Positions 54,439-63,959 of a stretch of DNA of 64,000 nucleotides are shown here, one piece after another (within the stretch, counting starts at the first letter, position 1; every line of letters begins with the position of its first letter). The notes beneath the pieces were generated by a model. It did not search any database, was not told the origin of the DNA, and worked only from the letters and a program-made list of their open reading frames with translations. Location of the stretch: assembly GCF_018255755.1 (NCBI RefSeq), contig NZ_CP073766.1, forward strand, positions 4,278,001 through 4,342,000, given 5' to 3'. The position numbers were made by a program, and so were the translations under genes. The DNA comes from Chitinophaga sp. HK235 (GTDB taxonomy: Bacteria; Bacteroidota; Bacteroidia; Chitinophagales; Chitinophagaceae).

Positions 54439-54505
54439 TTTTCCGGTCAACCAACACAGCGACTTGGCTGTTATGCATAAGTATATCATGCAAATAGTCC
54501 TGCGT

Positions 54506-55249
54506 ATGAAAGTTGGTTTGTTTATTCCCTGCTATGTTGACGCTATCTATCCGGAAGCCGGTATCGCCACACTGGAGCTGCTGGAACGTTTTGGCCTGGA
54601 AGTGGTATATCCGCTGAACCAGACCTGTTGTGGCCAACCTATGGCCAATGAAGGTGACCAGCAGCATTCGGCCGCCGCTGAGCAACTGTTTATCGAAAAC
54701 TTCCGGGAGTTTGAATATATCATCGGTCCTGCCGGCAGCTGTGTGAAACACGTAAGGCATCACCTGGATGCGATCCCGCAGGAACCCGACGTACTGCATG
54801 TACGGCAACGCACCTACGAACTGGTAGAATTTCTTCACGATATACTACAGGTAGAAAGTTTCCCCTGGGCTTATTTCCGCAATAAGGTAGGGTTGCATAA
54901 CAGTTGCAGCTCCATCCGCGGCCTGAGCATAGCCCTGCCCTCCGAAATCATGGGTACTCCTTTCAACAAAACCGCCCGGCTGCTGCAGATGGTAGAAGGC
55001 CTGGAACTGGTACCCATGGACCGTCCTGACGAATGCTGTGGTTTTGGCGGCACCTTCTGTGTGACAGATGAAGCGGTAAGCGCCAGTATGGGCCTGGATA
55101 AAGTCCATGATTACGTCCGGCATGATGCTGAATTTATTGTGTCTCCTGACATGTCCTGTCTGATGCACCAGCAGGGTATTGCCCGCAAAGCCGGTATACG
55201 CATAAAATTCCTGCATGTGGCACAGGTACTCAATGGTGGTCCTTTTTAA
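54506..55249 (+). CDS. lutA: L-lactate utilisation protein LutA (CCG-domain Fe-S protein)
   Basis: 247 residues from ATG 54506, giving MKVGLFIPCYVDAIYPEAG, which aligns with B. subtilis LutA (MKVSLFVTCLVD). Two cysteine-rich CCG domains are visible: NQTCCGQPMANEG (about 35-47) and DECCGFGGTFCV (about 174-185). GPAGSCVKHVRHH and HNSCSSIRG lie between them. LutABC oxidises L-lactate to pyruvate at the membrane. It is followed by lutB after 9 bp. The SDR gene upstream is on the same strand. Confidence 0.92.
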   Translation: MKVGLFIPCYVDAIYPEAGIATLELLERFGLEVVYPLNQTCCGQPMANEGDQQHSAAAEQLFIENFREFEYIIGPAGSCVKHVRHHLDAIPQEPDVLHVRQRTYELVEFLHDILQVESFPWAYFRNKVGLHNSCSSIRGLSIALPSEIMGTPFNKTARLLQMVEGLELVPMDRPDECCGFGGTFCVTDEAVSASMGLDKVHDYVRHDAEFIVSPDMSCLMHQQGIARKAGIRIKFLHVAQVLNGGPF

Positions 55250-55258
55250 TATTTTTTT

Positions 55259-56674
55259 ATGGGAGAAGAAAAAAAAGTAGATGTAGCCGCCAACGCCGCC
55301 GCCTTCCTCGAACAGGACGAGGTACATGAGCCCATGCACGATAAAAACCTGTGGGCTGCCCGCATGCACCGGGACGCCGCTGCCAGAGCGGTGCCCGAAT
55401 GGGAAGCCCTGCGCGGGATCGCCTCACAGATAAAGGAACATACCCTCACCCACCTCCCACATTACCTGCGTGAATTTGAAAGCAATGCCCTGAAACGGGG
55501 CGCTAAAGTATACTGGGCCAGAGATGCCGCAGAACATAACCAGCATGTATGGGACATCCTGCAAGAGAAAAACATCCGTGCTGTCATCAAAAGCAAATCC
55601 ATGCTGCAGGAAGAATGTGGCATGACCGCCTTTCTGGAGCAATGGGGCATTACCGTTACAGAGTCTGACCTGGGCGAACGGATACAGCAACTGGACAACC
55701 AGCCACCCAGCCATATTGTAATGCCTGCCATTCACAAAACACCGGAAGATGTAGCACAGCTGTTTGCCCGCAGCATCGGCACAGACCCCGGTAATACCGA
55801 TCCGCATTATCTGACAGAAGCCATGCGTAACGATGCGCGGAAAAGGTTTCTGGAAGCCGGTGCCGGGATGACAGGCGCCAATTTCGCCATTGCGGAAACA
55901 GGCAGTTTTGTGGTTTGTACCAACGAAGGCAATGCTGATATAGGCGCTGCCGTACCTCCTGTACATATCGCCAGCATCGGTATAGAAAAGCTGCTGCCTA
56001 AAGTGAGCGATCTGGGCATCTTCATCCGGATGTTGTCGCGTAGCGCACTGGGGACGCTGGCCACACAATATACTTCTCATTTCAGCGGTCCCCGCCGTGG
56101 CGGCGAGCTGCATATCATTCTGACAGACAACGGGCGCAGCCGGCGGCTGGGCATGCCCGACTTCTGGACATCGCTAAAATGTATCCGTTGTGGCGCCTGC
56201 ATGAACACCTGTCCGGTATACCGCCGTAGTGGCGGGTTAGCTTATGGTGCTACCTATTCCGGGCCTATCGGCATTATCCTCGACCCGACCTTCGATGAGT
56301 CCAGATATAGTGAATTACCGTACCATTCCTCGTTGTGCGGCTCCTGCACAGAGGTATGCCCTGTTAAGATTGACATCAGCGACCAGATATTAAAATGGCG
56401 CAAAGTGATGGCTGCCAAAAAATATCTGCCTGTCAGCAGGCGGCTGGCCTTTGGTGCCGCCGGCAGGATCTTCGAACATCCTCAATTGTTCCGCAGCGCC
56501 GAAAGCATGGCCAGCGGAGCGTTACGTTTCACGCCTCATTTCCTTCTGTACAACAAGGTACTGAATCCGTGGGGGCGTCACCGTGAGTTACCCCATTTCG
56601 CCGGACAAACATTCCGGGAGTGGTATTTACAATACAGAGCCAAAAACAACGATCATGGAGAACAACACACGTAG
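55259..56674 (+). CDS. lutB: LutB: ferredoxin-like iron-sulfur protein of lactate oxidation
   Basis: 471 residues. The N-terminal DUF162/LUD domain (about 60-300) contains KSKSMLQEECGMTAFLEQWG, GANFAIAETGSFVVCTNEGN and HIASIGIEKLLPKVSD. Two 4Fe-4S motifs follow, CIRCGACMNTCPVYR (about 311-325) and CGSCTEVCPVKI (about 360-371). A C-terminal helical part (PHFAGQTFREWYLQYR) completes it. It passes electrons in the LutABC complex. Its end overlaps the lutC start by 20 bp, a sign of coupling. Confidence 0.94.
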   Translation: MGEEKKVDVAANAAAFLEQDEVHEPMHDKNLWAARMHRDAAARAVPEWEALRGIASQIKEHTLTHLPHYLREFESNALKRGAKVYWARDAAEHNQHVWDILQEKNIRAVIKSKSMLQEECGMTAFLEQWGITVTESDLGERIQQLDNQPPSHIVMPAIHKTPEDVAQLFARSIGTDPGNTDPHYLTEAMRNDARKRFLEAGAGMTGANFAIAETGSFVVCTNEGNADIGAAVPPVHIASIGIEKLLPKVSDLGIFIRMLSRSALGTLATQYTSHFSGPRRGGELHIILTDNGRSRRLGMPDFWTSLKCIRCGACMNTCPVYRRSGGLAYGATYSGPIGIILDPTFDESRYSELPYHSSLCGSCTEVCPVKIDISDQILKWRKVMAAKKYLPVSRRLAFGAAGRIFEHPQLFRSAESMASGALRFTPHFLLYNKVLNPWGRHRELPHFAGQTFREWYLQYRAKNNDHGEQHT

Positions 56675-57242
56675 CCACGTACTGGCAGCTGTAGAAAGCC
56701 AGCTGCCGCTTAACCGTATCGCCTACCCGGCCATTCCCGCTTTCCCCAAAACAGAGACCGATCTGCTGGCAGCATTCGAACAACGTGTAGCCGACGCCGG
56801 TGGCCAAATTTTCAGGCCCGCAGATGCAGTGGCCGCACAAGCCTTGCTGGCATCCCAGTACCCCGGTGCCAGCGTGATCTGCTCCGTAACCCCGGAGATA
56901 AAAGGCAATCGCGACATTCATGCCGTGCAGAACCCGCATGAGCTGGCAGATGTGGATGTAGCGGTGATCCGGGCCCGGTTTGGCGTAGCAGAAAACGGAA
57001 TGGTATGGCTTACCCAGGAAGACCTGGAAGTAAACGCACTGGGCTTTTTATCACAGCATCTGGTGATCCTGCTGTCTCCCCAGTCTATCGTATGCGACAT
57101 GTACGATGCCTACCTGCGGGTACACCTGGAAGATACGGCCTATGGCTGTTTTATGATGGGGCCTTCCGCTACCGCAGATATCGGAGCTGTGTTGGTACAT
57201 GGAGCACAAGGGGCCAGAAGCCTGAGTGTTTATCTGTTGTAA
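56655..57242 (+). CDS. lutC: LutC (LUD domain protein)
   Basis: 195 residues from ATG 56655, inside the end of lutB; the longer frame to 56583 lies within lutB and has no support. The LUD/YkgG domain contains FRPADAVAAQALLASQYP, then DVAVIRARFGVAENGMVWLT and GFLSQHLVILLSPQSIVCDM, and ends with GPSATADIGAVLVHGAQGAR, the family's conserved C-terminal loop. It is the third component of lactate oxidation. The gene ends 3 bp before the stop of a convergent lipoprotein gene, with no room for a terminator. Confidence 0.93.
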   Translation: MENNTRSHVLAAVESQLPLNRIAYPAIPAFPKTETDLLAAFEQRVADAGGQIFRPADAVAAQALLASQYPGASVICSVTPEIKGNRDIHAVQNPHELADVDVAVIRARFGVAENGMVWLTQEDLEVNALGFLSQHLVILLSPQSIVCDMYDAYLRVHLEDTAYGCFMMGPSATADIGAVLVHGAQGARSLSVYLL

Positions 57243-57245
57243 TAC

Positions 57246-57869
57246 TTAACAGGGGATAAAATAAACGATCCGTACCAGTATACCATTTTCAAAGAAAAAC
57301 CGTACACTGCTATCACTCTCTTTCACATCCGCGTCCCGCAGGGTGATCATATCCGTATAACCTTCATTCTCCGCCTGGCGCACGGCTTTGGGGAAACGTT
57401 TCTTCATATCGGCCCAGGTAGTATTGTGGCTAAAAGTAATGCCTTCATAGGAAACCGTTTGCGCGGGTGTAAGCCTGAATTCATCGCAGGCCAGGGAGTC
57501 TTTATAAAGTTCAAAACGGGAACCGTTTTTATAGAAGTATTCAAATTCTTCTTCAAACTGGGCATCGCAGATATAAGTCCAGTCAGGTGTTACAAGACTA
57601 TCCGCCTCTCCAAACGCAGCTTTAAAACGCGACAGGCTGGTATGTAACGGCACTTTATTATTGATCATCACCCTGGAGAGCTGAATCCCTTCTATCTCAT
57701 CCCAGGCAATATCTTCATGCGCTTTAAGTACTGAATCCTCTTCTTCCAGTGATGTTACCACAGATTCGGATGGAGCAGGAACAGCAGAGGTTTCGTCATC
57801 GGCCGTATTGTTGTTATTACTGCAGGCAGTGGCACCTATGAGCCATAAAGCTAAAAATACTCTGTACAT
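57246..57869 (-). CDS. Predicted lipoprotein of unknown function
   Basis: 207 residues. The N-terminus MYRVFLALWLIGATACSNN has a lipobox (GATAC, Cys16), followed by a low-complexity Asn/Asp/Glu/Ser linker (about 17-55). The folded part (about 60-207) is acidic, with ISRVMINNKV-like, SHNTTWADMKKRFPKA and SSVRFFFENGILVRIVYF segments, ending in a hydrophobic strand and Cys. No family recognised. The two Cys of the mature part (ICDAQ, LACDE) may form a disulfide. Convergent with lutC, 3 bp apart. Confidence 0.75.
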   Translation of the reverse strand: MYRVFLALWLIGATACSNNNNTADDETSAVPAPSESVVTSLEEEDSVLKAHEDIAWDEIEGIQLSRVMINNKVPLHTSLSRFKAAFGEADSLVTPDWTYICDAQFEEEFEYFYKNGSRFELYKDSLACDEFRLTPAQTVSYEGITFSHNTTWADMKKRFPKAVRQAENEGYTDMITLRDADVKESDSSVRFFFENGILVRIVYFIPC

Positions 57870-58157
57870 ATCATTCCCCGTTTTCGACTACCTATCTATC
57901 GTTGAAGGCAGGCTAAAATTAAAAACTTTCTCTATTATATGTAAAATTTCTACATGTATATTTTAAAATTTTTTCATAATTTTCCATTGGATATCCTCTC
58001 CGAAAAAGTCAGGCCATGCTTTCAGGAAACCCGTGCCATTTATCGACAAAGCATATGAGAGAAAAATCAGGGGAGATCTATAACCACGTGCTGTCACTTT
58101 GTTTTCCTTAAAATAAATCCCAAAATAAATACCACTTTAATCAAACCCATCCCCTTT

Positions 58158-58901
58158 ATGCAAGACATACACAACGAAGTAAAACGGCTGCGCCGCCAAA
58201 TGAATTTTTTCCGCTTATACGCTATTATCTCATCTGTTTTGATATTCGCGTTTATCAGCTATGGTTTTCGGAGAACAGAACAACCTGATATTATCAAAAG
58301 TCTGCGCGCTGAAAAGATTGATATTGTAGAACCAGACGGAACTGTTAAACTTTCACTCTTCAACAAAGGTCACCTGCCTACTGGTGTTGTTAATGGGAGA
58401 AAGCTACCCCGCCAGGGCGGAGATGAGTCAGGACTGATGTTTTACAATACAGAAGGAGAAGAATGCGGCGGCCTGACCTATTCAGGGAAGGGTGAAAACG
58501 GCAAGGGCCAGAACGAATTAAGCCTGACATTCGACAAATACAAGCAAGACCAGCAGGTATCACTAACTTACACTCAACGTGAGAATGGAAACCATACAAA
58601 GGGATTGACGATTTCCGAACGCCCTGATTTTTCCCTCGATAAAACAATGGCTATCATCGACTCTGTTCGTAATCATGTAAAAGATGCACAGGAACAAAGC
58701 AGGGTAATGGAAAAATTATATAAAGAAGGAGTGTTTGGATACCACCGTATGTTTGCTGGTCAACAGGGACGACGGACTGGCGTCTTTGTGAATGATGATA
58801 AGGGTAGGGTGCGCCTTGAGATGATCGTTAATGAAAAGAATGAACCGGAGATACTGTTTTATGATGAAAAAGGAGCAGTGCATAAGAAGATCACTTATTA
58901 A
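58158..58901 (+). CDS. Membrane-anchored protein of unknown function
   Basis: 247 residues. A charged N-terminus (MQDIHNEVKRLRRQMNFFRL), one membrane helix (about 18-36, AIISSVLIFAFISYGF) and then a predicted extracytoplasmic domain. It contains IIKSLRAEKIDIVEPDGTVK, GGDESGLMFYNTEGEECGGL and VFVNDDKGRVRLEMIVNEKN, beta-strand repeats around D-G/N-K turns. These recur with spacing like a small beta-sheet repeat. Similar proteins occur in Bacteroidota without assigned function. The palindromic repeat at 58929 lies 28 bp after the stop. The 288 bp upstream (57870-58157) are AT-rich and empty. Confidence 0.72.
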   Translation: MQDIHNEVKRLRRQMNFFRLYAIISSVLIFAFISYGFRRTEQPDIIKSLRAEKIDIVEPDGTVKLSLFNKGHLPTGVVNGRKLPRQGGDESGLMFYNTEGEECGGLTYSGKGENGKGQNELSLTFDKYKQDQQVSLTYTQRENGNHTKGLTISERPDFSLDKTMAIIDSVRNHVKDAQEQSRVMEKLYKEGVFGYHRMFAGQQGRRTGVFVNDDKGRVRLEMIVNEKNEPEILFYDEKGAVHKKITY

Positions 58902-58928
58902 GAAAGCAGGATTGCTCCAAATATATAA

Positions 58929-58948
58929 CCCAGGGCTGAAGCCCTGGG
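58929..58948. repeat. Dispersed copy of the palindromic repeat
   Basis: CCCAGGGCT-GA-AGCCCTGGG is identical to 40859-40878, including the following CTA. It again lies between convergent genes, 28 bp after one stop and 33 bp after the other. Confidence 0.85.
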
Positions 58949-58980
58949 CTATGTATTTATTTTATGGCAAACAGGATTTA

Positions 58981-60408
58981 TCAGTACATATCAAACCATA
59001 ATTTGGTGGTCAGCAGATCAGCGCCCTGCCTCGCTACGGCAGCTTTGTAATTGGTTCCGTTCAGCGCCTGTTCGCTCGAGGGATACTTAAAACGCAGGGG
59101 CATATTGCCATTCAGGGCACCTGCATAGGCAGCCTTCAACTGAGGATAATCCAGCCTTCTCCATTCTGCAAAAGCTTCCAGGCCCTCACCGAAAAGTGCC
59201 AGCCATTTCTGTTCCCCAATAGACTTTTTGAAATTGGTTGCATCATAAGCTACTGCCGGCTGTAGCAGATAGGCAGCTGCTGCGGTGGAAGACAGCCCAT
59301 ACTGAGCAAAGGAAGCTGTCACCGCCTGATTGTACAGATCGGCCGCATTACCATTGGTGAGGCCACGCTGTGCGGCTTCTGCCAGGATAAACAGCTGTTC
59401 TGCATAACTGAACAACACCGCCGGCGCCATGGTAGCCGTAAATACAGCACCGGCATCCGACGTTTTGCTGAAGCCCAGGCGAGCAGCAGAATCACTGGGC
59501 AGTCCGTTGGTCACCCCAATGATCACGTTGGTATCTTTGGGTACGGTAGCGTATATGGGTAACCGTGGGTCATTGAGCGCTTTGAGTTTATCTACTATTG
59601 TTTTGCTGATGCGGTAGTCGTTGCGGGTTTCGCGGTTGCGCCCTACAGGGTTCTGGTTGGGAGAAGCCTGGTAAATCAGCTTTACATCAACACCCTGGGG
59701 CAGCAGCACATTACCGCCGGCAGCTACCTCATCAAATACCGCTTTAGCCGTATTGAAATCGCGGTCGGCAATACGTAATGCGATACGCAGCCGAAGCCCG
59801 TTGGCAAACTGTTTCCAGGTATTCATGTTACCTCCCAGCAGGATGTCTCCATTGATAGCATTACCGGTGGTGGTAATGGTGGTCACCGCGTCTTTCAGTT
59901 CTGCCAGCAGCCCGTTGTACACAACTTTCTGGCTGTCGTATACGGGTGTAAGGTATTGCTCGATTTTACCGGCTTGTTTATAAGGAATATCACCATAGAG
60001 ATCTGTGAGCTGCTGGAAGATCCAGGAGCGCATGATCACCGCTGCGGCTTTGTAGTTGGGGTTATGCAGACTATCTCCCAGCTGGGCCAGGGTGGTGAAG
60101 TCTTCGATGCCCTGCGCGTAAAAATTACTCCATACGGTTTGGGTACCAGTGGCACCGGCAATGTAGCGGTCTGCATCGGTATACTGGATTTTAGCCCAGT
60201 ACTGGATATAGAGCAAACTACCGTCCATAGCGGCATCGGGGCCCCAATAGGTATCTACGTTTGCTTTAATACCGTTGCTCAGGAGATAGTCCGGTTGCAC
60301 GGTAGTTGGTTCATTCGGGTTTTTGTTGATCCGCTCCAGCTCCTTCCGGCAGGAAGCCAGCAGGATGATGGCGAACAACATATAACAAGGTATCAACAAC
60401 TTTTTCAT
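58981..60408 (-). CDS. SusD/RagB family outer-membrane lipoprotein
   Basis: 475 residues. The lipoprotein signal MKKLLIPCYMLFAIILLASC has its lipid-bearing Cys at 20, then ELERINKNPNEPTTVQPDYL, the typical SusD-like_2 (PF12771-type) start. QGIEDFTTLAQLGDSLHN, LTDLYGDIPYKQAGK and NGLRLRIALRIADRDFNTAK are the TPR-like helices. FGEGLEAFAEWRRLDYPQLK near the C-terminus is another family marker. It caps the SusC porin and binds oligosaccharide or peptide at the cell surface; this subgroup is not always glycan-specific. It follows susC by 13 bp. No hydrolase gene adjoins within the window. Confidence 0.94.
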   Translation of the reverse strand: MKKLLIPCYMLFAIILLASCRKELERINKNPNEPTTVQPDYLLSNGIKANVDTYWGPDAAMDGSLLYIQYWAKIQYTDADRYIAGATGTQTVWSNFYAQGIEDFTTLAQLGDSLHNPNYKAAAVIMRSWIFQQLTDLYGDIPYKQAGKIEQYLTPVYDSQKVVYNGLLAELKDAVTTITTTGNAINGDILLGGNMNTWKQFANGLRLRIALRIADRDFNTAKAVFDEVAAGGNVLLPQGVDVKLIYQASPNQNPVGRNRETRNDYRISKTIVDKLKALNDPRLPIYATVPKDTNVIIGVTNGLPSDSAARLGFSKTSDAGAVFTATMAPAVLFSYAEQLFILAEAAQRGLTNGNAADLYNQAVTASFAQYGLSSTAAAAYLLQPAVAYDATNFKKSIGEQKWLALFGEGLEAFAEWRRLDYPQLKAAYAGALNGNMPLRFKYPSSEQALNGTNYKAAVARQGADLLTTKLWFDMY

Positions 60409-60421
60409 ATCCGGTGCTTAA

Positions 60422-63400
60422 TTAAAATGAAACATTCAGGTTAATGCCAATGCTGCGGGTAGTCGGTATCTGCAAGGTTTCCAGCCCCTGGCCGTTGCCG
60501 GTGTTAAAGGCGGTCTCCGGGTCGATATTGGGCACATGCTTCTGCAGATATCCCAGGTTTCTGGCTACCAGCGCAACGTTTACGGCTTGCAGCTTCCACC
60601 GGCTTGTCAGTGATTTAGGCAAAGTATATCCCAGTTTGATTTCACGCAGTTTGATAAAGGAAGCATCATACACACTGCTTTCATTCAGACTGCTATTATA
60701 AACAGCTTTGTAATAATCTTCTGCACCCAATACCACCGTGTTCTTTTTTCCATCTGCCGCATAGCCGTCGAAGATGATACCATCGTGGTGCACTTCAGCG
60801 CCATTGGGAGCTGCAGCAGTGTGTGATGGCAACTGTATATTCTGCTGGCCGCTGCGGTAATAAGGCAAACCACCATGTTCTTCATCTCTGCCAGGCAGTG
60901 TGGTAGCCAGTACGCCGGTGTAATTGCCGGTGTAGTTGGTACCGGAGTAGATAGAGCCTCCTTGTTTGGTATCAATCAGGAAACCAAGGCTGAAACCTTT
61001 AAAGCTGAAGGTGTTATAAATGCCTCCGGTCCAGTTGGGTGTATAATAACCCAGTACTTTTTTGTTGGGATCGATGGCTGGTGTACCATCCGCATTAACG
61101 ATGATTCTGTTTTGCGCATCCCGCTGAAATCCGGTACCGTACAGGGCGCCATAACGTTTACCTTTGCTGGCCAGCACCTGCATGTTACCGGTACTTCCCA
61201 GCACATAGTTATTAAGAAAACCTTCTTTATCCAGTTCCACTACTTCGCTCACGTTGCGGGCATAGTTGATGTTCAGGTCCCAGCGGAAACCGGAGCGTGT
61301 AGACATCGGCGTTAGTCCCAACATTGCTTCCACGCCTTTATTGCTGATTTCACCGGCATTCATCAGTTTCTTCAGGTAACCGGTGGTAGGACTTACATCA
61401 GCCAACAGTATCTGGTTGCGGCTATTGGAGTGATAGTAAGTGAGATCCAGCCGGATACGGTTGTTGAGGAAAGCAGCCTCCACACCGGCTTCTGTAGAAG
61501 TGGTGATTTCCGGTCTGAGGTCTTTTTTCAGAAATTTATCGGACACGGTCAGCAAAGGATTTGGTCCAAAAGGCTGATTGAATGGATAGGTATTGATCAG
61601 CTGATAAGGATCTGTGTCTTTACCTACCTGTGCCCATCCGCCGCGTATTTTGAGCAGTGTCAGCACTTTACTTTGCAGGTGCAGTGCTTCGGACAATACA
61701 AGGCTACCGTTGACAGACGGATAGAAGTAAGCATTATTTTCCACCGGTAATGTAGAAGACCAATCGTTTCGGGCGGTTACGTTCACAAACGCATAATTGC
61801 GATATCCCAGCTGTGCGGAGCCGAAGGTGCTGTACACTTTTTGTTTGGAGAAATAGCTGGTGGAGAGGAGCGGATCGCGGGAGTTATTGAGCGTATACAC
61901 ATCTTTCACAGCCAGTTTGGGCGCCTGCTGGTAGTTTTGTTCGAACTGGTTGGTGCGGATGTTTCCACCTGCCAATACATCGAGGTCGAAGTCACTGCCC
62001 AGTTTTTTCTTAGCGTTGAGGGTAAACTCTCCGTTTGTTTCACCTACGGTGTAAGCATCTTCAGTATAGGAACCGAAGGGTGTTCCGTTGGTATAATAGG
62101 CAACTTTGTATTTTCTTCTGTCCTGGTAATAGTCTGTACCGATACGAAGGTTGGCTGTTAACCAGTTGTTGATTTCGTAAGAGAGACGGGCATTACCAAA
62201 GAAACGGTTGCGCAGCTGCCCTACTGTATTTTCGTTCTGTATCCAGTAAGGGTTGCTATAGTAGCTGTGGTTCCAGTTGTAGTCGGTACCATCCGGATTT
62301 TTATAGTCTTTCAGTCGGGATACATCTACCTGGCGGCCAAACCAGATGAACTGGAGGGTAACGCTGTTGCCTCTTCTACCATCTACACCGGGCAGGTTAT
62401 CGGCGCTGGTGCGGATATAGTTGGCATAGGTGCTGAGGGTGAGTTTGGGTGTAATACGGAAGGTATTGCTGGCCGTGAAGGTGTTGCGGGTGATGCCGGT
62501 ATTAGGCAGAATGCCGGCCTGTTTGGTATTATTATAGGAAAAGCGGTAATCGATTTTATCGGTACTGCCGCCTACAGCCAGGCCGTTGTTCAGCGTATAG
62601 CCGGTCACGTAAAAGTCCTTTACGTTGTTGGGATGTGCTACAAAGGGCACTGCTTCTCCGTTGGAGAAAAACTGCGGGATGAGGCGACCATCCATTTTAG
62701 GGCCCCAGCTTTCATCTGTGCCGTCGTTGAGGCCACCGCCTTTACCATCTTTATAGGAAAATTGTCCACCGGCACCCTGACCATAAACGTTCTGGAAGTC
62801 GGGTAATATCAGTACACGTTCGAAGGTAGCGTTGGAGTTGACAGTCACGCCCAGTCCGCCTTTGGTGTCTTTACCGGTTTTAGTTTTGATGAGAATCACG
62901 CCGCTGGAGGCGCGGGAGCCATAGAGGGCGGCAGCGTTGGGGCCTTTGAGTACGCTGATGGACGCGATATCATCCGGATTAACGTCAGATATGGCGTTGG
63001 CGAAATCGCGGCCGGTGCCGATGCCCAGCTGGCTGTTGTCTACGGGGATACCGTCGAGGATGAACAGGGGCTGGTTGTTGCCGGCGATAGAGGTTTCACC
63101 GCGGATAACGATACGGGAAGAGCCGAGGTTACCCTGGCTGTTGGTCACCTGCACGCCTGCAATTTTTCCGGACAAAGCGTTGACCAGGTTGGTTTCCCGG
63201 GCTTCGGCGATATCTTTTGATTTCAGCTCCTGCACGGCGTAACCAATTGATTTTTTCTCGCGGGAGATGCCGAGTGCCGTCACCACTACTTCCTGTAGTT
63301 TGCTGTCGGTATTTTCCAGTGCTATGTTGATAACATGACTGTTGTTGATGGCGATCACGGTTGTTTGAAAACCGATGGAAGAGATTTGCAGGGTGTCAGT

Positions 63401-63604
63401 GGTATTGGCGCTGATGGTGTATTTACCGTCTGCATCCGCCTGTGTTCCACGGCCTGAACCTTTTACTCTGATAACAGCGCCGGGTATACGCTGAGCATCG
63501 CTGCGGGAGGTCACTACACCGCTTACCCGGATTTCCTGGGCAATACCTTGCTGCAGCCACAATAATGCGGGCAGCAGGCATAGAAGCCTTTGTAAGTACT
63601 TCAT
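60422..63604 (-). CDS. SusC/RagA family TonB-linked outer-membrane transporter
   Basis: 1,060 residues with a signal peptide (about 1-22). A carboxypeptidase-regulatory-like domain (about 24-108: EIRVSGVVTSRSDAQRIPGA) precedes the plug, whose SusC signatures are SIGYAVQELKSKDIAEARET, LVNALSGKIAGVQVTNSQG and SISVLKGPNAAALYGSRASS. The 22-strand barrel runs from about 230 to the end, closing with TTRSIGINLNVSF. No N-terminal FecR-interacting domain is present, so it is not a sigma-factor transducer. With SusD it imports a nutrient too large for porins, driven by TonB. The promoter at 63720-63750 gives a leader of about 110 nt. Confidence 0.96.
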   Translation of the reverse strand: MKYLQRLLCLLPALLWLQQGIAQEIRVSGVVTSRSDAQRIPGAVIRVKGSGRGTQADADGKYTISANTTDTLQISSIGFQTTVIAINNSHVINIALENTDSKLQEVVVTALGISREKKSIGYAVQELKSKDIAEARETNLVNALSGKIAGVQVTNSQGNLGSSRIVIRGETSIAGNNQPLFILDGIPVDNSQLGIGTGRDFANAISDVNPDDIASISVLKGPNAAALYGSRASSGVILIKTKTGKDTKGGLGVTVNSNATFERVLILPDFQNVYGQGAGGQFSYKDGKGGGLNDGTDESWGPKMDGRLIPQFFSNGEAVPFVAHPNNVKDFYVTGYTLNNGLAVGGSTDKIDYRFSYNNTKQAGILPNTGITRNTFTASNTFRITPKLTLSTYANYIRTSADNLPGVDGRRGNSVTLQFIWFGRQVDVSRLKDYKNPDGTDYNWNHSYYSNPYWIQNENTVGQLRNRFFGNARLSYEINNWLTANLRIGTDYYQDRRKYKVAYYTNGTPFGSYTEDAYTVGETNGEFTLNAKKKLGSDFDLDVLAGGNIRTNQFEQNYQQAPKLAVKDVYTLNNSRDPLLSTSYFSKQKVYSTFGSAQLGYRNYAFVNVTARNDWSSTLPVENNAYFYPSVNGSLVLSEALHLQSKVLTLLKIRGGWAQVGKDTDPYQLINTYPFNQPFGPNPLLTVSDKFLKKDLRPEITTSTEAGVEAAFLNNRIRLDLTYYHSNSRNQILLADVSPTTGYLKKLMNAGEISNKGVEAMLGLTPMSTRSGFRWDLNINYARNVSEVVELDKEGFLNNYVLGSTGNMQVLASKGKRYGALYGTGFQRDAQNRIIVNADGTPAIDPNKKVLGYYTPNWTGGIYNTFSFKGFSLGFLIDTKQGGSIYSGTNYTGNYTGVLATTLPGRDEEHGGLPYYRSGQQNIQLPSHTAAAPNGAEVHHDGIIFDGYAADGKKNTVVLGAEDYYKAVYNSSLNESSVYDASFIKLREIKLGYTLPKSLTSRWKLQAVNVALVARNLGYLQKHVPNIDPETAFNTGNGQGLETLQIPTTRSIGINLNVSF

Positions 63605-63719
63605 TCCTGAATATTGATTTAAAGCTGTTGTGGTCGTTGGCGGATAATTATGGATCTTCCGTTTACTACCGATTTGGTTTTGGTCTTTTCAGTTGGTGTA
63701 TGATCGCAGATATCTACCG

Positions 63720-63750
63720 CAAAAATAGTTCACAATTATTAATCCACAAA
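63720..63750 (-). promoter_or_regulatory. Promoter of the susC-susD operon
   Basis: On the minus strand TTTG (complement of 63747-63750), a 19-nt spacer and TATTTTTG (complement of 63720-63727), an ideal Bacteroidota promoter. Confidence 0.75.
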
Positions 63751-63920
63751 ATTTATAGACTAACAGAACTAAGATAAATGCTGATGTTTTATGATTCTCC
63801 TGATGAGCGGAGATGAAAGTGGGGATAAGAGCGAAGACCAGGCAGATAAAGAAAGATGAAATGGAGCGGGATGGTGCCAGGGCTCAACAAGATGTTGATG
63901 GTAATTTTTACCGGCTCCTG

Positions 63921-63959
63921 AAAAACGGAAGCCCCGCCGCAAACAGCAACGGGGCTTCC
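63921..63959 (-). terminator. Intrinsic terminator for a minus-strand gene beyond the window
   Basis: A 10-bp stem GGAAGCCCCG / CGGGGCTTCC (63927-63936, 63950-63959), with a 13-nt loop and, on the minus strand, five T (complement of 63921-63925). Confidence 0.75.

Noticed and set aside
58981..63604. Assigning the SusC/SusD pair to the fucosidase locus
   Set aside because: They are more than 30 kb apart with unrelated genes between, and this SusD subgroup is not reliably glycan-specific.
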